Below are positions 56,216 through 64,000 of a DNA stretch of 64,000 nt, one piece after another; within the stretch, counting starts at the first letter, position 1; each line of letters opens with the position of its first letter. Location of the stretch: contig OZ020306.1 in NCBI GenBank assembly GCA_963971305.1, forward strand, positions 39,949,512 through 40,013,511. Direction: 5' to 3'. The position numbers and the translations under genes were made by a program. The notes under the pieces were generated by a model that searched no databases, was not told the DNA's origin, and was given only the letters and a program-made list of their open reading frames with translations. The DNA is from Arcuatula senhousia (taxonomy: Eukaryota > Mollusca > Bivalvia > Mytilida > Mytilidae).

Positions 56216-58348
56216 TTAAATGGGATTTTATAATTTTCAATGATTTTCGTATATAACTTTAACTTAAGTTATAACAAAACTGGAGGATCAATCTCAAATG
56301 TCTAATAGAAAGACTTTACAAGGTAAACATACCAGGGAAATTGAAGATGTCTGGCAAATGTATTTCAAATGACATGGTGGGTTAAGCAAGATTTTATATC
56401 ACCAAAATCCCTCCTTCAATTGCTATCTTTGTGTCCGGTAGTAGCACAAAACACAACACGGTTGCGAAGATATAATAGGGATATTTGGGTGATCATTTCA
56501 GAACAGCAACCAGCCAGGCACTTATCAAATAATCACTAACCATCTCGTTCAACATAATTGTCTCGGGCATACTAGGTATTACTTGGTGGCGTTTAAATGT
56601 ATAATACCTAGGTATGTCATATTTGGTATACAGACAATTTGTGTTGTGGTCTACACAACTTGGACATAATCTCATCTTTATAAGATGTTTATGAAAAAAG
56701 TGGATTATAACTCAAGACAACAAAGCCCGTTTGGTAAGGTGGTGTACAAAGTTGAAAGGGTTCAAATAGTGAACCTAAGAAAACTAATCAGATTAAAAAT
56801 TATTCCACATTTTTTTGAGTTCTTTAAAATCCACATTAGATTGATTTCACTTTAGTGTCAAAATATGGCAAACCATGTAAAATGTGCAATCAAATCATGG
56901 CTTTGTATATAGTATTTTGTACACATATAATGTTGGATATATACATGTATACTTTAAACGAAACTACAACCAATATATTGAAACACAATTAAAAGCTTTA
57001 TTTGGACTATGTAATACACTAGAAAAAAAAAACATTTATTATCCAAAATTTTACACTACATGTGCATTGCATTCATCTTGTTTTTGATTCTGTAAATCTG
57101 ACCTGGATGACAATTTAAAACTCTGATTCTCGCAAAAAAAAAGAAACGGAGTTATACTCTGTGAAAAGGTAATAGAAATTACAATCTTAGCAAGAATGGA
57201 AGATTATGTAGTAAGAAATAGATAATGGATATGGTAAAGTACAGCTGCTGACTGGAACGTGTGTTATGTTTGACAGTATGACATCAAGTCTTTGTACTGC
57301 AAATAACATTGGAAAACCCAGCATGGTTTGAGCTGAATTTGAACCCATACCTCTACGGCACCTGTCGCCTAGCTGTCTCCAGTCTGTCGAAGATTCAACA
57401 CGGCCACGGACACCGTTACAATAGGTGTAATTATCTCTTATAAAGTAAGGCAATATTAATTCATAGATTGATTTAATATTTTTTTTGCTATCAATAAAAC
57501 AGAAATATGCTCAATTCTTAAAAACGAAAATTATGCAATTTATCTTGCAATATTTTAGTACCTAAACTTTTTGGGCACATAATTTTTACAGGGCAAAATA
57601 AACTCACCACGTTTTAACAGATTAAATTTCATTTCCGTCCCCATTTTAAATTATCGCATTCAATAGACAACTTAATTGACACCTGTAGATTTTGTTTGAC
57701 AAATATTTTCTGGGTTGTCTGCATGATCAGTCCAAAGCAGATGCTTTTATAAAGAAACATATTCATCTTTTTCTTACTTCCTTATAAAGATGAACAAATT
57801 GTTGAAAAAACTAGACCTTGCATTATATTAAAAACATCACCTGATGGATTTTTATTTTTACTTATATCATAAATAATACATTAGCAACGATATTCAAATT
57901 AATTTAGTTTGCATAGTGATGTTTTAAAAGTAGGGCATGGCAAGCACCTTAAAAGTCCTTTTATATTTGTACCAGCATAGACTTAATGTAAGTATACTTT
58001 TAAAATACAAAGGTACGGCTTTTAATGAATATCGATAACATGAGGTTTTATGATTAATATACAAATTAAGCACCTAATTTAATCTGCAAATCATAAATAA
58101 ACCACAGGGCAGGTGCAGGTATCCTACTCACATCACAGTATAATTGGAAAACATAACTATCTGTCACTATATAGAACATTTCACAATTATAGACTATTAG
58201 TTCTAAGGTATCATTCTTGTATATAAGCCTCTTTACGTTACATAATAAAATTAAAGTGAATGCGTGTTCCACGTCATTTATATATTTCGGTTGAGAACGA
58301 ACACAAACTGATTGTATTTTCTTCTCTTTCAGTTTAATGTAGTATTCA
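56215..58348. other. Intergenic region between gene C (3' end) and gene B (5' end)
   Basis: Contains a short hairpin around ATACTAGGTATTA / TAATACCTAGGTAT (56,569-56,617) and a possible SINE remnant near 57,300-57,425 (GGTATGGGTTCAAATTCAGC on the minus strand resembles a B box). No gene supported. Confidence 0.5.
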
Positions 58349-58383
58349 TCATGCTTGATTCAAATAAAAGTGGCTTTCATCAT
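58349..58383 (-). CDS. Gene C last coding exon, FYLNQA-stop
   Basis: Acceptor CTTGTAG, DDESHFYLNQA, TGA at 58351-58349. The YxN motif is kept (YLNQ), although the exon is reached only if the TGA-bearing exon is skipped. Confidence 0.75.
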
Positions 58384-61300
58384 CTACAAGGTAAAAAATT
58401 AAGACATTAAATATCACATTTATTTCCTATCTTATTAATTCATTAATGGGAATGTGGAAGAATGAAGAGGAAAAGGGTACTGATGGGGCATTCAAATGTC
58501 AAACTTTCGAAAGTGCAATTAAAAAACCGAGAAAAGTATGAAGATACAGACAACACCAAGACAACTGAATAGAAACCAAAAAACGCAACCTTAAGTCGTA
58601 AGGAGAGTGAAGTTTGTTTTTAATGGCGTGTGGAGTTAGTAGATCAATTCCATGTGTTTCAGATGTATGCTGTATATTATTTTTAGATAGGGTGTACTTG
58701 TGGATAAGATTATTTTCCGTTTAATACTATTATCTTAATTTATGTCAATTCTAAAACCCAGGCTTATACTGCCTCCATCGTAGTTTGTCCCTAGATATAT
58801 CTGATATTAAAGGTTATTCGAATTTCATTTTGATTTTATGTATTTCCAACATTTCTATTTTGATTTTGGATTTTCTAATTTTGGGTTTAAGCGCTGCTGA
58901 TGAGGAATATTCTAAAATGGCCATACAGCTCATAAAAAATATTGTAGTTGGAGTTTACATAGGTGTTATGGTCTAATGTTCATTTACTCCATATCCTTTT
59001 ATAAAATATTTACCCCTTTCTTGTCAGGCATTGACCACCTGGGAATAAACGTTGGGTTGATCCCTCATTCCTAATTCCTCGTACTCACTCACAGGACTTA
59101 ATCAAATAAAAGATAAATATAGTATTATCACGCGTTGAAAATTATAGGCTTATTAAAAAGCTGACAAAATGTTTTTTATTTAATATTTTACATTTTTTTT
59201 AAACTCAAGACATTTGCCAACATGTATAATTAGGAAGTTTTGAATTAATACATAATAACTATGATTTAATAATATTTTTGTTTGATATAACATTGTTAAA
59301 AATAAATGGCAGATGGTTGATAAAAAAGAAATAAGATGCTGGAAATGTTGTTTGCTCTTGTTTGACGTAGTTTAAGGTAGATATCTTCGAGGCATAGTTT
59401 TACATAATATAATTGTAAATTTCTAAAAATGCAAATAATGCTTGAAGAAGGTTAATACTGAAATTAAATAGATATAAATTTATCCCAGCTCATTTTTTAT
59501 GTTTTACATATATTTTGTTTTTGTAAGCATTAAAACAGCCGTGTTAACAATAAAAATCACCTGTCGATTTTCCTTTCTGAAAAAAAAAACCAAAGTGGTA
59601 AAATGTGATTGTTTAATGTGCAAACTTTGACACATTAGTCAAGTCAGATAAACATAAGCATTTCAAACGGACAAGAAGCGTGTAGACATTATACATAGCC
59701 AAGTAAATATCCTCATTTAAATAATTTATTTCAGCGGCCTGGTTTGGTTTACTTTTAATCTTGTTTTGTTTACTCTGAGTAAACTAAACTGGCAGCCTGG
59801 TTTGGTTTACTTCGACGTAATAAACTAAGTTTACTTTTCTGGTGGTTTACTTCGAGTAACCAAACTAGCCAAGTAGCTGGTTTGGTTTGCTTTTGAGAGT
59901 AAACTAAGTAGTAAACCATGGTTTACTCAGAGTAAACCAAACCAACATAACAGTACACAAATATTAAACTTTTGGTTTACTTCCTAAGTTTGGTTTGCAT
60001 ACAGGTTTGGTTAGGACCCATCTGTAAATAGCAATCCACATCGTGAACTCAAGTCGTATTGAGAGTGAACTTAAGTGATCTAAAGGAGTAAGCAGTTTTA
60101 TAGAAATATCTATAATTCAGAATTAGAATGTAATAAATTCGGGTCATTCGTTTCGAATTTCTTTTTAGTAAAACAAAATCGAAAAGTGATTTTGGTCATT
60201 TCAATTGAGAACTAATGTCAGGTAAAATGTTCTAGACATGGCATGCCGAGGTATGATACACCTGTTATATTTCAAAAAAATAATATAAGAATAGAGCTAA
60301 ATATATAATAAATATGTAAAATACTTTTAATTAGCAAGCTTACCTTTTTGCTGTTGGGCATTGTCCACTTGGGAATATACATTGGGTTGGTCCCTCATTC
60401 CTAGTTCTTCATACTCCACAGGACTTAAAAAATAAAAGATTAACATAGTATAAATTAAATGCCCATTAGAGAACTGATGAATTCTTTTATTGATTTAATA
60501 TTTTTTAATAAACAACATGAGCTTACATGTATAATAAGAAAGTTTTGCATTTTAATAAATTGATTATCATTATCGTTTTGGAAAATCTTTTGTTTGCTAT
60601 AACATTATTAGAACTATCTGCAAAACGTTAAAAAATAAATGGCAGGCGATTGATATAAAAAAAAAACAAGATGCTGTGTATATGTTTTTGTTATTGTTTT
60701 ATGTTTTGTAAGCAAGATCACTTCAAAGCAATAGTTTTATAAGATTATCTAAAATGCAAAAAATGCTTGGAGAAAGTTAATACTAAAATTAGATAAAAAA
60801 ATATTTTTTTATTTGAGTTCCTTTTATTATGTTTTACATATATTTAGTATTTCTTTTAACATTTAAAAAACTTTGCTGACAATAAGAATTACCTGGCTAC
60901 ATTCCTTTCTAAAACAATAAAATAAAAAAGTGAAAGGTTGTGATTGTTTCATGTCAAACTTTACACATCAATAAAGTCAGTTATACAAAAGCGCATTTCA
61001 AACGGACAAAAAACATATATAGAGTTTTTATATAGTCAAGCAAATATCTTCATCTAAATAATTCAGCTAAAATATTTTTTTTGCATGAAAACAGCATTTA
61101 CTTATTAGCAAAAACTAAAACTTATCTTATTTTAATATGGTATGTTGAGTTTTTGTTAGAGAACAAATGACAATCTGTTTCATTATTTCTTAATGAACAA
61201 AATATTTTTTATATGTTTATGTTGAAATTTGACATCTGTATTATAAATTATTGAAAATAATCGAGAAAAGTATTGTTAACAACCCTGAATATTGCAAACA

Positions 61301-62329
61301 ACGCCCATATTTTGTGTGATGAATTGTAAGATAATCTATAGAATATTTATTATACAAATTACCAAATGCAAGCGTCAATAAAACAGTTACCTGGTGATTT
61401 TGTAACTTTATGCATATATTCTAAAAAGTCTTTTTGATGGGAATAGGTGCACGCAATGTAATCTACATATATAAATAGTAAATTAAAAATTCACAATGAT
61501 AACATCCAGAAGTCTTCAATGTTACCAGTGGTCGCTGCTCGCCGTTTTTCAATTGGCCCAAGATGAAAGTAAATTGCATACGATTCAAAATCAATCCTAA
61601 TACTGTCATAAAAAAAACACTTTCTGAACATATAACACCTAATATAAAGACGAAGAATACAAACATAAGCTTTTACATAGTTTTCAGCTTAGGATATGAA
61701 CATATAAAATGTGGCGTTGTTAAACTAGTAAACTAGTTTTTGGGTCCAACCTTCAAATTTGTATTACATGTATATACACAAAAACCTGTCGAACTGTGTA
61801 CACTAGGTTGTTTACTGTTGTCATCAAGCACGTCCATGTAATGTTGTGTTGTATCTGTGGCATTTCTAGAAATATAAATTAAGATATTAGAACGTTTAAA
61901 AGATTAAGTTCTTAGTCACTTATTATTTAAGCTTATAAATTATATAAATAATTAACATAATAAATTGCATGTTGTTCGATTTGAAAATAATATTCAAGCA
62001 TTTAAGAGTTACATTATTCGGTTTGCTTAATGTTATATAAATAAAATTTCGTTCGAATACTGTGGATTCATTTATTTTCGTGGGTACCAATTTTCGTGGT
62101 TTGTTGAAAAAGGACCATTTCGTGGAATCTTAAATTCGTCGTTCTGAAGTCTGCAGCATACAGATCAATGTTAAATTTCCTTATCGTGGGGTATTAAATT
62201 TCGTGGGTCAAAGCCGCCCACGAAAACCACGAAAATCGATACCCCACGAATAATGATGAAACCACATTATTCTTGCCTTAAACATTGTGTTAATAACTAC
62301 TTTTACTTGCCGTTTATGCTGATATTTTG
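58349..62329 (-). CDS. IgSF receptor gene C, cytoplasmic-tail exons only (5' part outside window)
   Basis: Third paralogue on the minus strand, cut by the right edge. Visible exons, 5' to 3': 62329-62311 (19 nt), 61865-61786 (80), 60908-60893 (16), 60423-60344 (80), 59576-59561 (16), 59096-59014 (83, with an internal TGA), 58383-58349 (last). The micro-exon plus EYEEL exon pair is present twice, about 1.33 kb apart. The first pair is open throughout; the second reads EYEEL and NVYSQV, then TGA at 59,026-59,024. If both are spliced in, the protein ends there. If the second is skipped, it reaches FYLNQA and the normal stop, because the pair is phase-symmetric. The transmembrane and Ig exons must lie beyond 64,000 unless the copy is a tail-only remnant. 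Splice use is inferred from paralogy. Confidence 0.75.
58440..58660 (-). repeat. Decayed Penelope-like tail fragment
   Basis: GGGGCATTCAAATGTCAAAC and CTTAAGTCGTAAGGAGAGTG resemble the minus-strand tail, but weakly. Confidence 0.35.
59014..59096 (-). CDS. Gene C tail exon, copy 2, with in-frame TGA
   Basis: 83 nt to the conserved donor (G then GTAAAT). Encodes SPVSEYEELGMRDQPNVYSQ, VVNA, then TGA at 59,026-59,024. In the other copies a Gln codon stands at that place. The exon could therefore act as an alternative terminal exon, or be decaying. Confidence 0.72.
59561..59576 (-). CDS. Gene C 16-nt micro-exon, copy 2
   Basis: Acceptor TTTTTTCAG, 16 nt (ERKID plus two bases of Ser), donor GTGATT. 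Confidence 0.68.
59739..60015. repeat. Dense cluster of TTTGGTTTACT words in both orientations
   Basis: CTGGTTTGGTTTACTT and AGTAAACCAAACC alternate about a dozen times, with GGTTTACTCAGAGTAAACC forming a perfect small palindrome. Sits between the two duplicated tail-exon pairs of gene C. Confidence 0.8.
60035..60100 (-). repeat. Penelope-like tail fragment
   Basis: GTGAACTCAAGTCGTATTGA and AAGGAGTAAGCAGTT match the tail at 62,505-62,560. Confidence 0.6.
60344..60423 (-). CDS. Gene C tail exon with EYEEL and NVYSQV, copy 1
   Basis: 80 nt, acceptor TTTTTTAAG, donor GTAAGC, phase 2 to 1. Encodes SPVEYEELGMRDQPNVYSQV then DNAQQQK. Open to the donor. Confidence 0.8.
60893..60908 (-). CDS. Gene C 16-nt micro-exon, copy 1
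   Basis: Acceptor GTTTTAG, 16 nt (ERNVA plus two bases of Ser), donor GTAATT. Confidence 0.7.
61786..61865 (-). CDS. Gene C tail exon with HYMDV
   Basis: 80 nt, phase 2 to 1, acceptor ATTTCTAG, donor GTTTTT after CAG (weak). Encodes RNATDTTQHYMDVLDDNSKQ then PSVHSST. One codon shorter than gene B exon 11. Confidence 0.78.
62059..62268. mobile_element. MITE with 25-bp imperfect terminal inverted repeats
   Basis: TGTGGATTCATTTATTTTCG at the left and, inverted, TGTGGTTTCATCATTATTCG at the right. Interior rich in TTTCGTGG. Lies in the intron after the gene C 19-nt exon. This text is frequent in bivalve genomes in my recollection. Confidence 0.78.
62311..62329 (-). CDS. Gene C 19-nt micro-exon with a GC donor
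   Basis: Acceptor TATATTGCAG, 19 nt (AKYQHK plus two bases of Arg), donor GCAAGT. Same length and phase as in A and B. A Penelope-like element starts about 25 bp upstream of the acceptor. Confidence 0.7.
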
Positions 62330-62354
62330 CTGCAATATAAAACATACGAGCATA

Positions 62355-64000
62355 AGAAGCAAAGGTGTACCAAAGGGGTAGTCAGTATAATAAAACCGTG
62401 AAGACAAAGACAAAACCGGCAGACAAAAAATCATCACAACAAAACAAACCACATAACAACATAAAACACACACACACATAACAACAAAACCGTATTCAGC
62501 AACGCGAACTCAAGTCGAAACGAGAGTGAACTCAGGTGCTCCGGAAGAGTAAGCAGTTCCTGCTTGCTATAGCACACCCGTCACGTTGCCAAAGATCGAT
62601 TAAGTGTTGGTCAAATCCGGAAAGGATGACATTACGGAACTCTATGTCAAACCAACATCTGTGCTCATCTGAGAGATAGAAATCCCGTATTTGCATACAA
62701 GCACATGATGTCGTCCGTAAAATATCCTGAGTGATGACAACAACCTGGGAGCAACGTACCCCTGTGTTAACAATTTGCTTGTCAGCCGTGTAGCTCTATC
62801 AAGGAAGTCGTTGTACTCCCCACATGCTCTGGAATAGCGAATCAATTATGATACGTAAACTCCATATGCTGGAGCGGACGGAATGTTGCTACACAGAAAG
62901 GGAAAGTTAACTATTGGAAAGTTGAAGTCATCACGTTTGTCATAGAGCTTTGTACAAAGCCTTCCTTGTGTGTCAATTTCGAGAAATAGATCCAAATATG
63001 AAGCAGACCTCCTAGAATCCGTAGTGTCCTTTACCTCAAGTTCCTTCGGATATATGAGATGTAAATAGTCACCAAATCGAGGATTGTTTAGTGAAAGGAC
63101 ATCATCAATATAACGAAATGTGAGATTGAAGGATAAAGCAAGTTTGCGGTCCTTTTTGTCTAGAAGTGATTGTAAGAAGTCTGCCTCATATGAATGAAGA
63201 AACAAATCGGCAAGCAATGGTGCACAATTTGTGCCCATTGGGATACCTATTGTTTGCTGAAAAACACGTCCACCAAACTGTACAAATATGTTGTCGATTA
63301 GAAAGTTGAGCATTTCTATTATTTGATCTTCTGTAAATTTGGTTTTCTTGCTAGACTCTTGGATGACAAAGTAAGTCTTTTTATAACCGACTACCAAATA
63401 CTTGTACCTGCGTTTTCCATTCTTTTTGATAAAGCTACGTTTGATCAGCTGTGCCAAACGAGATTTTAATTGTGAATGTGGAATTGAAGTATATAATGTA
63501 GAGAAATCAAACGTTTTAATGCTATTACATGATGAAAATGACTTAGAATGGAGATTTTCCATCAGTTCTTTAGAATTTTTGAGAATCCACATTTGATTGA
63601 CGCCATTTCTAGAGTAACAACAATCGAAATACTTTTGAAGGCTTGATTTTATTGCCGTCAATATTGATGTTAACAAAACTGAAAGAGCCTTAGTTGTACA
63701 TTTGGATGACCCAGCAATAAATCGTTGCTTGTATGGAGTTTTATGTAACTTTGGAATCCAATACAAGGATGGAACGTCATCGTTCTTTTTGAAATGCCAA
63801 AGGAAGAAATTACAGAATTATGATTGTTGATTATTTCCTCCTTTGACAGTGTTGTTGCTGTATATGTGGTGCTTTTGCTAGTACAACCAACCCCTAATTC
63901 AACTGTTAAACAATCAATATAGTGTCTTTTGCATACGAAAATGATGTTGTTAGGCGCTTTATCAGCAGGTACGACAACATATTTGTCATGTAAGGTGGAC
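62355..64000 (-). mobile_element. Penelope-like retroelement, longest copy, runs off the right edge
   Basis: Minus strand. ORF 63,766-62,846 (306 codons) holds IPKLHKTPYKQRF, KTFDFSTLYTSIPH, GTNCAPLLADLFL and RYIDDVLSLN (YIDD at residues 219-222): the ordered motifs of a reverse transcriptase, of the form seen in Penelope-like elements. TAA at 62,848-62,846 separates it from 62,845-62,642 (LIRYSRACGEY to STDVGLT), otherwise in the same frame. Upstream of 63,766 the frame is shifted, but the N-terminal region (VPADKAPNNIIFVCK-like) continues to the edge. No GIY-YIG nuclease is seen after the polymerase. The conserved tail follows to about 62,355. Confidence 0.82.
62846..63766 (-). CDS. Reverse transcriptase core of the Penelope-like element
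   Basis: 306 codons with the polymerase palm: DFSTLYTS (first catalytic Asp, about residue 87), PMGTNCAPLLADLFLHSYE, YIDDVLS (catalytic Asp pair, residues 221-222). The true start is upstream, lost to a frameshift between 63,767 and 63,830. The element copies its RNA into DNA; this copy is probably inactive because of the frameshift and the in-frame stop at its end. Confidence 0.8.
   Translation of the reverse strand: MYWIPKLHKTPYKQRFIAGSSKCTTKALSVLLTSILTAIKSSLQKYFDCCYSRNGVNQMWILKNSKELMENLHSKSFSSCNSIKTFDFSTLYTSIPHSQLKSRLAQLIKRSFIKKNGKRRYKYLVVGYKKTYFVIQESSKKTKFTEDQIIEMLNFLIDNIFVQFGGRVFQQTIGIPMGTNCAPLLADLFLHSYEADFLQSLLDKKDRKLALSFNLTFRYIDDVLSLNNPRFGDYLHLIYPKELEVKDTTDSRRSASYLDLFLEIDTQGRLCTKLYDKRDDFNFPIVNFPFLCSNIPSAPAYGVYVS

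Larger units (their letters stand above)
58990..61600. repeat. Tandem segmental duplication of about 1.33 kb in gene C
   Basis: The two micro-exon plus EYEEL-exon pairs and their introns align with an offset of 1,327-1,332 bp: for example ATGCAAATAATGCTTGAAGA and TATGTTTTACATATATTT before each 16-nt exon. Gene B has one copy of the same intron text (33,160 onward). Confidence 0.75.

Noticed and set aside
57187..57453. 88-codon minus-strand ORF with several Cys and Trp
   Set aside because: Part of it resembles a tRNA-type SINE head with a B box, and there is no supporting exon structure.
1..64000. CRISPR array, operons, ribosome binding sites, plasmid or phage features
   Set aside because: Intron-split genes, retroelements and SINEs show an animal genome; none of the repeats has a spacer structure.

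Overview
The window is AT-rich animal DNA with short exons, conserved splice sites and dense mobile elements. It is most probably from a bivalve mollusc, likely a mussel (Mytilus or a relative). The organism call rests on the repeat families: Penelope-like retroelements with a conserved 3' tail, a long repeat opening near 'gcccatggacctgaatcgctcacctg'-type sequence, Ser/Leu tRNA-headed SINEs, and 'gcgaccgcaaaatttttgcg'-type repeats. It is an inference from memory, not a search.

The core content is a tandem family of at least three immunoglobulin-superfamily (IgSF) transmembrane receptor genes, all on the minus strand. Gene A (23,474 down to 4,953) and gene B (55,172 down to 31,274) can be rebuilt exon by exon. 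Their exon lengths sum to open frames of 749 and 850 codons plus stop. Only the cytoplasmic-tail end of gene C is inside (62,329 down to 58,349). Each full gene encodes a short signal peptide, V-like Ig domains (one in A, two in B), four further Ig domains, one fibronectin III domain, a transmembrane helix, and a tail of about 75-80 residues. The tail carries four tyrosine motifs: HYxxV, EYEEL, N(V/I)YSQV and a terminal FYxNQ.

Each tail is built from a 19-nt micro-exon plus an 80-83-nt exon, a 16-nt micro-exon plus a 74-83-nt exon, and a last exon of 32-35 coding nt. In gene C the second pair is tandemly duplicated, and the second copy has an in-frame TGA. None of the micro-exons would be found by ORF scanning; all are supported by conservation across the paralogues.

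Layout. 1-4.95 kb: Penelope-like fragment, 389-bp tandem repeat array, non-LTR fragment. 4.95-23.5 kb: gene A, with its largest intron (17.8-23.4 kb) holding L1/Tx1-like pieces, a zinc-finger hAT-like ORF, two SINE-like elements and a 40-bp minisatellite. 23.7-31.3 kb: intergenic. 31.3-55.2 kb: gene B, whose 12.5-kb first intron is full of Penelope-like pieces and repeats. 55.4-58.3 kb: intergenic. 58.3-64 kb: gene C tail, with a Penelope-like element that begins about 25 bp upstream of a micro-exon acceptor and runs off the right edge.

How they may work together: the receptors look like cell-surface adhesion or recognition proteins that signal through phosphotyrosine/SH2 partners. Ectodomain Ig number and tail motif number both vary among copies. 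An immune or cell-recognition role is plausible but unproven.
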